Assembly (NCBI GenBank): GCA_902621675.1
Contig: CACNMX010000013.1
Span: 1 to 32,787, forward strand
Source: an uncultured Prochlorococcus sp.
GTDB taxonomy: Bacteria > Cyanobacteriota > Cyanobacteriia > PCC-6307 > Cyanobiaceae
Direction of reading: 5' to 3'
DNA: 32,787 nt
Shown here: positions 25,622 to 32,787 of the stretch, one piece after another
Numbering within the stretch: position 1 is the first letter of the stretch
Layout of the letters: each line of letters begins with the position of its first letter
Program-made: the position numbers and the translations under genes
Notes under the pieces: model-generated
Database searches by the model: none
What the model was told of the DNA's origin: nothing
What the model saw: only the letters and a program-made list of their open reading frames with translations

Positions 25622-26206
25622 ATGAGCTTAAGAGTTGGCCAAGAAGCACCAGACTTTAGTGCTACAGCAGTATATGATCAAGAGTTTAAGGAGATTACAC
25701 TTTCAGGTCTAAGAGGTAAATGGGTTGTTCTATTCTTTTACCCACTAGATTTTACATTTGTATGTCCAACTGAAATCACTGCATTTAGTGATAGATACCA
25801 AGATTTCTCGGCACTTAATACGGAAATTCTTGGGGTATCAGTTGATAGCAAACACTGTCATTTAGCTTGGATACAAACCCCAAGAAATGAAGGTGGTATA
25901 GGTGATATTAACTACCCGTTAGTTTCTGACTTAAAAAGAGAAATTTGCCAAGCGTACAATGTTCTAAATGATGATGGGGAGGCAGATAGAGGTTTATTTC
26001 TTATCAATCCCGAAGGTGTTGTTATGCATACTACTGTTAACAAGGCTCCTGTAGGTAGAAATGTGGATGAAACGCTAAGGATTCTTCAAGGTTATCAATA
26101 CGTTGCGGCAAACCCAGATGAAGTTTGTCCAGCAAACTGGACTCCCGGGGAGAAAACAATGTTAGAGGACCCCAAAGGTAGTAAGGAATATTTTTCTGCG
26201 CTTTAA
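25622..26206 (+). CDS. 2-Cys peroxiredoxin
   Basis: A 194-residue typical 2-Cys peroxiredoxin (AhpC/Prx1 type), which reduces hydrogen peroxide and organic peroxides with thioredoxin. Peroxidatic cysteine C48 is in [12 protein letters not shown] and resolving cysteine C169 in [11 protein letters not shown]; the C-terminal helix ends SKEYFSAL. Codon use is richer in G/C than in its small neighbours, as expected for a highly expressed gene. It has a good promoter upstream, and its terminator seems to lie inside the convergent membrane-protein gene. Confidence 0.96.
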   Translation: MSLRVGQEAPDFSATAVYDQEFKEITLSGLRGKWVVLFFYPLDFTFVCPTEITAFSDRYQDFSALNTEILGVSVDSKHCHLAWIQTPRNEGGIGDINYPLVSDLKREICQAYNVLNDDGEADRGLFLINPEGVVMHTTVNKAPVGRNVDETLRILQGYQYVAANPDEVCPANWTPGEKTMLEDPKGSKEYFSAL

Positions 26207-26220
26207 AGAAATAGAAATAT

Positions 26221-26973
26221 TTAAGTAATTATTGAGTAGTAAATAATTATAAAAAAATAAAAAATAAATATATTCAAAAAGGGGATAAAATCCCCTTTTT
26301 GGGGTTTTGGTACGATCCAATCGCTCAAATTAGTTTTATATGATATGAATGACCACGTATAAAAAGAAATTTCTATGGCTACTAGGATAAAAAGATTAAT
26401 TAAATTTAAGTCATTTAAGCCAAAATATCTATAAAGATAAAACTGATAATCAACACTAATATTATTAATTTGAAGATGCCAAAGATAGAGAGAAATCAAA
26501 ACAAAATTTACCAATATCATTTTTTTTAACAGAAACCTAGTTTCCTTGAAAATTAATAGGATAGAAATTAAAAATATGAAAAAACTTAACTGTGGAATAT
26601 CCGGTTTTGGTACATTATTTCCTTCAAGAAATAAATTAAATATAAGATCAAAATTTATATATATATAATCAGCTATTAAGTAAGAGAGAAATATTAAATT
26701 TATTGCTACTAAGAATAATAATCTTTTTCCTTTAATTATTTTTAAACTATGGATTTTGTTCTTAGTAAAATCATAATATGTATAGTTTTTTAAAGAGTTT
26801 ATAAACACCAAAGATGGACATATTGCACCGCTCAAATAGTAAAGGATTGAATAAAAGGAAATATCATTAATATTAAGTGAATACAAATTTAACCATTGTT
26901 TTTGTACAAATGGAAGAATAAGTAAAAATGTGAGTGTTACAAATAACTTCGTTGTATTGTTTTTAATTATCAA
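26221..26973 (-). CDS. Polytopic membrane protein of unknown function
   Basis: A 250-residue, very hydrophobic protein with about seven predicted spans (for example VTLTFLLILPFV, LLFLVAINLIFLSYLIADYI, LSFFIFLISILLIF, FLNIFIFYFFIIIYYSII). Between the last two is a polar loop SDWIVPKPQKGDFIPF. Phenylalanine, isoleucine and asparagine codons dominate. I recognise no family. It lies 32 bases downstream of the FtsH-like gene on the same strand, so may be its partner. Confidence 0.7.
   Translation of the reverse strand: MIIKNNTTKLFVTLTFLLILPFVQKQWLNLYSLNINDISFYSILYYLSGAICPSLVFINSLKNYTYYDFTKNKIHSLKIIKGKRLLFLVAINLIFLSYLIADYIYINFDLIFNLFLEGNNVPKPDIPQLSFFIFLISILLIFKETRFLLKKMILVNFVLISLYLWHLQINNISVDYQFYLYRYFGLNDLNLINLFILVAIEISFYTWSFISYKTNLSDWIVPKPQKGDFIPFLNIFIFYFFIIIYYSIIT
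26276..26300. terminator. Bidirectional terminator inside a coding region
   Basis: AAAAAGGGGAT (26276-26286) and ATCCCCTTTTT (26290-26300) form a perfect 11-bp stem with an AAA loop; on the plus strand it ends in five T. It lies 70 bases after the peroxiredoxin stop and so fits its terminator, but it is inside the convergent membrane-protein gene, encoding part of PKPQKGDFIPF. Confidence 0.7.
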
Positions 26974-27005
26974 GAAAATATTTTTTTTAATTTAAAGCAA
27001 TTAAA

Positions 27006-28760
27006 TCAAACTTTCAACAATTTAGAAGTTGTTAATTTAAAAACTTTTTTATCTATAGTTTCTTGATTTAAAAGTATATCAACTAATTTATCTAGTAAGG
27101 CTCTATTTTTTTTCAATATTTTTATTGAATTATTTAATGAAATTTTAGAAATATTTATGATTTCATTATCTATTCTAGAACTAGTATTTTCTGCAATGAG
27201 AGGCTTTCTTCTAAATAATCCATCTCCTAAATACATTTCATTATTATCAGAATCCATTGAAATTGGTCCAATAATTGAAAATCCATATTTTGTAACCATT
27301 TCCCTTACGATATTTGTCGCATAAGAGATATCATTCATGGAGCATTGTGTAATTTCGCCTTCGCCAAAAACTATCGTTTCTGCTGCTCTTCCAGCTAGAG
27401 CAATTTCAATTTTTGAAAATAATAATTTTTTTGAAATCAATCCACTAGAAATTACATCTTCGTCAGGGCATATTTTTGTATACCCTCCTATATATCCAGA
27501 TCTAGGTAAAATCGTAATTTTATCAACTGATTCAATTCCATTTCTCACAGCAGAAACAATTGCTCTACCTACTTCGTTATAAGCAATAATTTTTTTCATA
27601 TTAGGTGAACTTATTAATGAGCTCCTAAGGCCAATGGTAATTTTATCAAGAGCATTTTCTATATGAAGATCACTAATTAATTTAGATTCATCTCTTGCAC
27701 AGTGAATAGCACTCTCGTTCATCAAGTTTGCAAGATCTGCTCCCGAAAATCCAACTGTTCTAGAAGCCCAATATCCTAAGTCAACATCGCTTGAAAGTGG
27801 TTTGGAAAGTGAATGAACTGAAAGAATCTTTTTTCTTCCATCTAAATCTGGAAGCATTACTTCAATTTTCCTATCAAATCTACCTGGTCTTAATAATGCT
27901 GCATCCAGAATATCTGGTCTATTTGTTGCTGCCAAAACAATAATCCCAGAATTATCAGCAAAACCATCTAATTCAGTAAGAAGCTGATTAAGGGTTTGTT
28001 CTCTTTCATCATTTCCACCTCCGATACCAGACCCTCTTTGCCTACCAATAGAATCAATTTCATCAATAAATATTATACAAGGAGATTTTTCCTTAGCCTT
28101 AGAGAACAGATCACGAACTCGGCTTGCTCCAACACCAACAAAAAGTTCTACAAACTCTGAAGCCGATATTGAAAGAAAAGGCACTCCTGATTCACCAGCA
28201 ATTGCTTTAGCTAATAATGTTTTACCTGTTCCTGGTGGGCCTATTAGAAGAACCCCCTTAGGAACTTTTGCTCCAAGATTTTCAAATTTCTTTGGTTCTT
28301 TCAAAAATGTTATTACCTCTTTTAGTTCTTCAGCGGCTTCAGGGACGCCAGCCACATCATCGAATCTCGTTTCTACATCATCAATAGTCACAAATTTAGA
28401 TTGATTTTTAGTAAAACCAAAAGCTCTAGAAGCCAATTTTGATGTACTCCTCAAGATTAAGACTATAGCTAATATAAAAATCAGGAAAAGACTTATTGAA
28501 GCAAATGAATTAGCAGCTGAGGCCTCTTTTCTACTATTGTTAATAGTTAGATCTACCTTATTTTGAGTAGCCTTTTCAAGGATTAATTGATCGTTGTAAA
28601 GGATAGGTATTTTAAATTTATCGCCATTTTTATACAAAACATCAATCTCTCTCTGCTTTGGATAGAAAAAAATTGATTCTATTTTCCCTGTCTCTATATC
28701 TTCTAGAAGATCCGAATAACTTGATTTAGAATCTGAATATGAGAATTTTGATCTAAACAC
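27006..28760 (-). CDS. FtsH-family AAA+ protein with a degenerate protease site
   Basis: A 584-residue FtsH homologue. Seen: one membrane span (about 87-103), Walker A GPPGTGKT (174-181), Walker B IIFIDEID (229-236), the pore loop [11 protein letters not shown] and the second region of homology [15 protein letters not shown]. The zinc-protease motif HEXXH is replaced by NEVGR (395-399), although the distal acidic ligand is kept (ND, D477). The usual first span is missing; GTG at 28760 follows an in-frame TAA, leaving no room. So it is probably an ATP-driven unfoldase or partner subunit without protease activity, comparable to plastid FtsHi proteins. Next to a membrane protein gene. Confidence 0.9.
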   Translation of the reverse strand: MFRSKFSYSDSKSSYSDLLEDIETGKIESIFFYPKQREIDVLYKNGDKFKIPILYNDQLILEKATQNKVDLTINNSRKEASAANSFASISLFLIFILAIVLILRSTSKLASRAFGFTKNQSKFVTIDDVETRFDDVAGVPEAAEELKEVITFLKEPKKFENLGAKVPKGVLLIGPPGTGKTLLAKAIAGESGVPFLSISASEFVELFVGVGASRVRDLFSKAKEKSPCIIFIDEIDSIGRQRGSGIGGGNDEREQTLNQLLTELDGFADNSGIIVLAATNRPDILDAALLRPGRFDRKIEVMLPDLDGRKKILSVHSLSKPLSSDVDLGYWASRTVGFSGADLANLMNESAIHCARDESKLISDLHIENALDKITIGLRSSLISSPNMKKIIAYNEVGRAIVSAVRNGIESVDKITILPRSGYIGGYTKICPDEDVISSGLISKKLLFSKIEIALAGRAAETIVFGEGEITQCSMNDISYATNIVREMVTKYGFSIIGPISMDSDNNEMYLGDGLFRRKPLIAENTSSRIDNEIINISKISLNNSIKILKKNRALLDKLVDILLNQETIDKKVFKLTTSKLLKV

Positions 28761-28891
28761 TAATCTTTATAAGTGATTAATAAAGCATATATGCTTATTT
28801 AAGAAATTGACGTATATAAACAAAATATACTCAAAAGTTTTGGAGATAACCAGTTAAAGGTTATATTATTATATGGAAACAAAGAAACAGA

Positions 28892-29062
28892 ATGGCTGTA
28901 CCAAAGAAGAAAAAATCAAAGAGCAAAAGGAACCAAAGGCACGCAGTTTGGAAAGGGAAAGCAGCAATAGCAGCTCAAAAAGCTATATCTTTAGGTAAAT
29001 CAGTATTAACTGGGAAAGCTCAAGGATTTGTTTATCCTATTGAAGAAGAAGAAGAAGAGTAG
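28892..29062 (+). CDS. rpmF: 50S ribosomal protein L32
   Basis: A 56-residue L32 with the conserved [20 protein letters not shown] start and an acidic EEEEEE tail typical of picocyanobacteria. It is too short for a length cut-off but clear. It is divergent from the FtsH-like gene, with an AT-rich 130-base gap containing the palindrome AAGCATATATGCTT. Confidence 0.93.
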   Translation: MAVPKKKKSKSKRNQRHAVWKGKAAIAAQKAISLGKSVLTGKAQGFVYPIEEEEEE

Positions 29063-29065
29063 CTT

Positions 29066-29392
29066 TTAAGATCCTAATTTAAATGCTTCAAGTATAATGG
29101 CATAAATTGCACCAATTCTTAATTTATCAACTACGGTCCATAAATAATAAAATTTTGAACTAGTGGTAGGTTTAATTCTTATAATGATTTCAATAAAAAT
29201 GATAATTATTGGAACCATTATCAACTCATTTTTACCTTCAGATATAAATTTTGTAATAAAATTTGCGAATAAAAAATAACCTGTCAAAACAGAAATTAGA
29301 CCAATAGATTTTGTTCTCCAAGTATCACTTAGAAAACCAAAAAATAAATTATTTAACTGGTAGGTAATTCTTGAAAAATTAGTTTTTTGCAT
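29066..29392 (-). CDS. Ycf20/DUF565-like membrane protein
   Basis: A 108-residue protein with the Ycf20 family pattern: QLNNLFFGFLSDTWRTKSI in the N-terminal third, two or three hydrophobic segments (LISVLTGYFLFANFI, MVPIIIIFIEIIIRI), and a C-terminal EAFKLGS. Ycf20 proteins are thylakoid proteins linked to energy dissipation in algae; the role in cyanobacteria is not known to me. It overlaps the HAD gene by 14 bases. Confidence 0.7.
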   Translation of the reverse strand: MQKTNFSRITYQLNNLFFGFLSDTWRTKSIGLISVLTGYFLFANFITKFISEGKNELIMVPIIIIFIEIIIRIKPTTSSKFYYLWTVVDKLRIGAIYAIILEAFKLGS

Positions 29393-30143
29393 TATTAAAA
29401 GACACTAAATAATCACTAAGAAAGTTATAGTCAACATATGATTTTTTTAGTTTAGGGCCTTTAATTACATTTGCCATATTATTCTGATCACCAAGACTGT
29501 CTAAAATACAATCTAATTTAATATTTTCCTCAAGAACAATTGGGATATTTGATGGAACAAATATTGTTGGCAAGTTAGCTGCCAAGGCAGATTTCAATCC
29601 TGGATTGGAGTCTTCAAAAACAATTGAGTTGTTTTTGTTTATTCCACTTAATTGGATTGCCTTTAAATACGGTAATGGATTTGGTTTCTTTAATTCAACG
29701 TCTTCGCTTGAAATAATGAACTCAAAAGGTTTAAAGCCATTAAAAAGCATATCAACAAGTAGATTGACTTGAATTCTTGAACTTGAAGTAACAATAAATT
29801 GTCTTATTTTTTTTCTATGTAATTCATTTATTAATCTAAAAACACCAGTTTTTAAACTAACGCAATTTTTTTTTATGATTTTTAAATAATGAAACTGCTT
29901 TGTTTCATGAATTTTGAGAATTAAATCTTCTGAGAAATTATCATTATTAGATTTAGCGTAATGAGCAATCCTATTTTTGCCCCCATTTATCTTCAGAAGT
30001 TTTATATATTTATTGGTATCCCAATTCCAATCAATACCAAGGTCATCAAAAGCATTATTAAAAGCAGGTAAATGAGCCTCTAATTCAGTATTTGCGATAG
30101 TACCATCTAGATCCCAATAAACGCCCTCCAGATAAGTCACCAA
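29379..30143 (-). CDS. HAD-superfamily phosphatase (CbbY/Gph-like)
   Basis: A 254-residue haloacid dehalogenase family hydrolase. The nucleophile motif is DLDGT at 11-15 (YWDLDGTIANTE), motif II is VTSSSR, motif III KKPNPLPYLKA and motif IV EDSNPGLKSALA. A helical cap of about 60 residues is inserted after motif I, as in the CbbY/phosphoglycolate phosphatase subfamily. GTG start at 30143. Substrate unknown; a sugar phosphate or phosphoglycolate is plausible. Confidence 0.88.
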   Translation of the reverse strand: MVTYLEGVYWDLDGTIANTELEAHLPAFNNAFDDLGIDWNWDTNKYIKLLKINGGKNRIAHYAKSNNDNFSEDLILKIHETKQFHYLKIIKKNCVSLKTGVFRLINELHRKKIRQFIVTSSSRIQVNLLVDMLFNGFKPFEFIISSEDVELKKPNPLPYLKAIQLSGINKNNSIVFEDSNPGLKSALAANLPTIFVPSNIPIVLEENIKLDCILDSLGDQNNMANVIKGPKLKKSYVDYNFLSDYLVSFNNAKN

Positions 30144-30155
30144 AAAAAATTTCTT

Positions 30156-30233
30156 TTATTTGCGGTAAAATACAAGAGCAATTATTGCTGGTCCTGCTAA
30201 CGCAACTACAGCCAAAGGAATAAGTGTCGCCAT
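30156..30233 (-). CDS. 25-residue photosystem-type membrane peptide, Psb30/Ycf12-like
   Basis: ATG at 30233: a single membrane span, MATLIPLAVVALAGPAI then IALVFYRK. The AGPxII..L..R pattern near the C-terminus resembles Psb30 (Ycf12), a photosystem II subunit that helps stabilise the reaction centre, but the peptide is short compared with typical Psb30 and I cannot exclude another small thylakoid subunit. It lies 12 bases upstream of the HAD gene on the same strand. Confidence 0.5.
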   Translation of the reverse strand: MATLIPLAVVALAGPAIIALVFYRK

Positions 30234-30315
30234 GATTAATGAATATGTTTTGTGATACTATTTTTACAAATAAATGATGAAACTGTACTGATACGTTACA
30301 AGATTGAATTAAATT

Positions 30316-30663
30316 ATGAAATCATGGACATGTATAGAAAATTGTGGGGCTTGTTGTAAATTCGACTTGAACGAAAGAAGCGATTTGGCTAACAAACTTA
30401 ACAAAGAAGATATAGCTTTGATAAATTCGATGACGGCTAAAGACGGTTGGTGTAAAAACATGGACAGAAAAAATAAAAAATGCTTAATTTATGAAAACAG
30501 ACCACATTTTTGCCGGGTAAGTGAATTTTCTACTTCATTTAAAGGATATTTGAAATCTGGTGATAAATTTTTAATAGATTGCTGCAAACAACATATTTCA
30601 TCAAATTATGGATACCAAAGTAAAGAGATGAAAACATTTAGAATTGCTGTTTCAGGAAAATGA
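30316..30663 (+). CDS. YkgJ-type cysteine-cluster protein
   Basis: A 115-residue protein with the YkgJ/zinc- or iron-chelating cysteine pattern: CIENCGACCKFDL at the N-terminus, a CLIYENRPHFCRV segment, and DCCKQH near the end. Eight or more cysteines suggest a metal cluster, perhaps iron-sulphur. Soluble, no signal peptide. Its TGA overlaps the ATG of the first UPF0016 gene (ATGA), so it is translated with the putative Mn exchanger pair. Confidence 0.85.
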   Translation: MKSWTCIENCGACCKFDLNERSDLANKLNKEDIALINSMTAKDGWCKNMDRKNKKCLIYENRPHFCRVSEFSTSFKGYLKSGDKFLIDCCKQHISSNYGYQSKEMKTFRIAVSGK

Positions 30664-30986
30664 ATAGTAAATTAGAAAAAAAAGAAAACAATCTAGAAAA
30701 AAGTTTTTTTTCAATATTTATAACCACTTTTACAACAATTTTTATTGCTGAACTTGGCGATAAAACTCAAATAGCCACATTAATGCTTTCTGCTGAATCG
30801 GGCAAGCCAATAGTTGTTTTTCTTGGAAGTTCTCTAGCATTAATAAGCTCTAGCATAGTAGGAGTCCTTGTTGGTAAATGGGTATCAAAAAAAATATCTC
30901 CTAGCAAATTTGCTTTATCTACTGGTACTTTAATGATATTAATAAGTATATTTTTAGCTTATGAAACATTCAAAAATTATTTATAA
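30660..30986 (+). CDS. UPF0016/Gdt1-family cation exchanger, half-size protein 1
   Basis: A 108-residue membrane protein with the family motif IAELGDKTQIATLML (E-x-G-D-K-T-Q) and three spans. Full-size members have two such repeats; here each repeat is its own gene. Relatives in cyanobacteria export Mn2+ from the cytoplasm into the thylakoid lumen. It overlaps the YkgJ gene by 4 bases, and its stop is directly followed by the ATG of the second half. Confidence 0.88.
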   Translation: MNSKLEKKENNLEKSFFSIFITTFTTIFIAELGDKTQIATLMLSAESGKPIVVFLGSSLALISSSIVGVLVGKWVSKKISPSKFALSTGTLMILISIFLAYETFKNYL

Positions 30987-31298
30987 ATGGTTTTAAGTTT
31001 ATTACTATCAACATTTCTAACCGTTTTCATTGCTGAATTAGGTGACAAAACTCAACTAGCTACTTTAACTATAAGTGGCACTTCAAATAAACCATTAGCA
31101 GTTTTTCTAGGATCTTCTTCAGCACTTGTTTTCGCAAGTTTACTAGGAGCTTTAACAGGTGGTTCTATTTCAAGTTTTTTACCCGAAGTAGTTCTTAAGT
31201 CAATAGCGTCCATTACATTTTTCATCATTGGTATAAGGCTTTTTATCAACTCTTTCACCATCGAAAAAGAAGAAAAAGAAGAGAAAGAAAATAATTAG
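30987..31298 (+). CDS. UPF0016/Gdt1-family cation exchanger, half-size protein 2
   Basis: A 103-residue partner with FIAELGDKTQLATLTI and three spans, ending in a charged KEEKEEKENN tail. It starts at the base after the stop of the first half, which points to equal co-translation and a heterodimer acting like a single two-repeat exchanger. Probable Mn2+ (or Ca2+)/H+ antiport; the ion is inferred from family knowledge. Confidence 0.88.
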   Translation: MVLSLLLSTFLTVFIAELGDKTQLATLTISGTSNKPLAVFLGSSSALVFASLLGALTGGSISSFLPEVVLKSIASITFFIIGIRLFINSFTIEKEEKEEKENN

Positions 31299-31370
31299 TT
31301 TTAAGCTTGGATAATAAGGTGTAATAATGAAGTGTATACCCCTAAATTAATTTATAATTGCATTTAGATC

Positions 31371-32787
31371 ATGTTCACATCATCTTCAATAATTGATAAT
31401 CTTAACCAGTCAGAAGGGTTAGAATATAAAAAATTATGCAGATTATTAAAAATAACAAAGAAATCTGATAAGGATAAATTAGATATTGCTTTAACAGCTC
31501 TAGAAAAACTTGAAATAATTAATAAAAATGAAAATGATGAATATACTTGCATAAAGGATAATGATCATCTTGTCGCCAAAATAAGATGTAGTAGCAAAGG
31601 TTATTGCTTTGCTGTAAGAGGAAAAGACAAAGAAGATATCTACATTAAAGAAAATCTACTTAACTATGCATGGAATGGAGATAAAGTTTTAGTAAGGATA
31701 ATAAAAGAGGGATATAGAAGAAGATCCCCTGAAGGAATAGTTGATTGTGTTCTTGAAAGATCAAATCAAATACTTCTTTCTAAAGTAGAAATAATTAACA
31801 ATAATGTATATGCAATCCCTATAGACGATAGGATCCTTTCTAAAATTAAACTTCCAAAAGAGAATGAAGAATACACTTTCAAGCCAGACAATAAGAATAT
31901 AGTAAAAGTTGAGATTGATAGATTCCCCATAGGTCAAGAAGAAGGACTAGGTCATGTGATACAAGAACTAAAACTAAACAATAATGAAGAATATGATACA
32001 GACTTTGTTTTATCTAAAAGCAACATCGTTAAATCATACGATTTAAATCATATTGAATCAAAAAAAATAGAACAAAGGGAGAGGATAGACCTTACAGATA
32101 AAAACTCTTATTTATTCAAAAGTTGGAATTCAAATAATTCTCCAATGCTCCCAATGATTCAAATAGAGCAGGGAAAAAATAAAAATACTAAATTATGGAT
32201 ACATACAAATAATCTTGCAGAAAGAGTAGATCTAAATAGTAAAAAATCTCTTGAAATATTATTCAAAGGCTTTGAATCATTACCTTCATTAAATGATTGG
32301 CAAAACTACCTTGGTGAAGCCCTAAGAAATGATTCTGAATTTAAATTTGGTGAAAAGAATGAAGCAATAAGTCTCTGTATCAATTTAAATAGTGATAATG
32401 AAATAATTGATTGGTCATTTCATCTTACTTTAGTAAAATGCACTCTTATTGTTGGAAGTGATCATACTGACGCGCTTCTATCTAGAAAAAGCAAATCAAG
32501 AATAACCTCTCGGGTATTAAAACCTATAAAGGAATATATTGACGATTTAGATAAAATATTAGAAATTTCATGTTCATTCAGAGAAAACCATCTTTTGGAG
32601 GGTAAGGTGGAAATTCCTGCGCCACTGAATAAGATTGAAGCTCTAGAAGAATTTTTTATTCACAATCCAGCTGAATATTCAAAAGGATATTTTGAATCAT
32701 TAAATAAAGATGATTGCCAAACTTACCTTTCACCAATACTATATGAAGCTAATTTAATATGGTTCAAACATTCAAATCAATATGGCT
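31371..32787 (+). CDS. RNB-family ribonuclease-like protein, degenerate active site, 3' end cut
   Basis: The frame runs from ATG 31371 to the window end, 472 complete codons without stop, so the gene continues. A winged-helix-like head (residues 1-60) and a cold-shock-like domain (about 62-150, KIRCSSKGYCFAVRGKDKE) precede the RNB domain. LWIHTNN and GEKNEAISLCINLNSD match the RNase R core, but where RNase R has D272, D278, D280 and D281 my hand alignment places W252, P258, L260 and P261. It resembles a pseudo-ribonuclease, possibly related to cyanobacterial Zam-type proteins. The catalytic-arginine region lies outside the window. Confidence 0.8.
   Translation, partial: MFTSSSIIDNLNQSEGLEYKKLCRLLKITKKSDKDKLDIALTALEKLEIINKNENDEYTCIKDNDHLVAKIRCSSKGYCFAVRGKDKEDIYIKENLLNYAWNGDKVLVRIIKEGYRRRSPEGIVDCVLERSNQILLSKVEIINNNVYAIPIDDRILSKIKLPKENEEYTFKPDNKNIVKVEIDRFPIGQEEGLGHVIQELKLNNNEEYDTDFVLSKSNIVKSYDLNHIESKKIEQRERIDLTDKNSYLFKSWNSNNSPMLPMIQIEQGKNKNTKLWIHTNNLAERVDLNSKKSLEILFKGFESLPSLNDWQNYLGEALRNDSEFKFGEKNEAISLCINLNSDNEIIDWSFHLTLVKCTLIVGSDHTDALLSRKSKSRITSRVLKPIKEYIDDLDKILEISCSFRENHLLEGKVEIPAPLNKIEALEEFFIHNPAEYSKGYFESLNKDDCQTYLSPILYEANLIWFKHSNQYG

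Overview
The window looks like a chromosomal segment of a high-light-type Prochlorococcus. The DNA is very AT-rich (by eye near 30% GC), genes are packed with overlaps of a few bases, TTG and GTG starts are frequent, and several families are typical of marine picocyanobacteria (DUF1651, a CCB2/CCB4-like cytochrome b6f assembly factor, Ycf20/DUF565, DUF2237, many tiny lineage-specific proteins). The assignment rests on recognising protein families from their sequence; no database was searched.

Layout. 1-9 kb: a PHP-domain gene cut by the window edge, then cobN (cobalt chelatase large subunit) on the minus strand, split into two overlapping reading frames, then ilvE and metH on the plus strand. 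9-12.4 kb: a DUF2237 protein, an Ap4A phosphorylase-like enzyme, and a protein joining a ribbon-helix-helix-like N-terminus to a C-terminal J domain, followed by a gene-poor stretch with repeats and a small secreted protein. 12.5-21.1 kb: housekeeping genes: pheT (minus), then rpmG-rpsR-RNB ribonuclease-metG-lptC-like (plus), a CCB-like gene (minus), and cobU-trmL-tRNA(CAT)-clpS-DUF1651 (plus). 21.8-25.5 kb: a region of very small genes with a probable self-regulating ribbon-helix-helix repressor and a thioredoxin-fold protein. 25.6-32.8 kb: 2-Cys peroxiredoxin, a membrane protein, an FtsH-family protein, rpmF, Ycf20-like, a HAD phosphatase, a 25-residue membrane peptide resembling Psb30, a YkgJ cysteine-cluster protein, two half-size UPF0016/Gdt1 cation exchangers, and an RNB-family gene running off the end.

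How the genes connect. CobN and CobU serve cobalamin (in this group probably pseudocobalamin) synthesis, and MetH uses the cofactor. rpmG, rpsR, rpmF, pheT, metG, trmL and the tRNA belong to translation. CCB-like, Psb30-like, Ycf20-like and UPF0016 genes point to thylakoid assembly and manganese supply.

The most interesting points are: (1) an FtsH homologue with intact AAA+ motifs but a ruined zinc-protease motif (NEVGR instead of HEXXH) and no first membrane span; (2) an RNB-family protein at the window end in which all the expected catalytic aspartates are replaced, while a short RNB protein elsewhere in the window keeps the metal site; (3) 13-bp palindromes on both sides of a ribbon-helix-helix gene, two of them bracketing its -10 box; (4) cobN interrupted at homopolymers; (5) three 40-bp AGACT-type repeats around a small secreted-protein gene.
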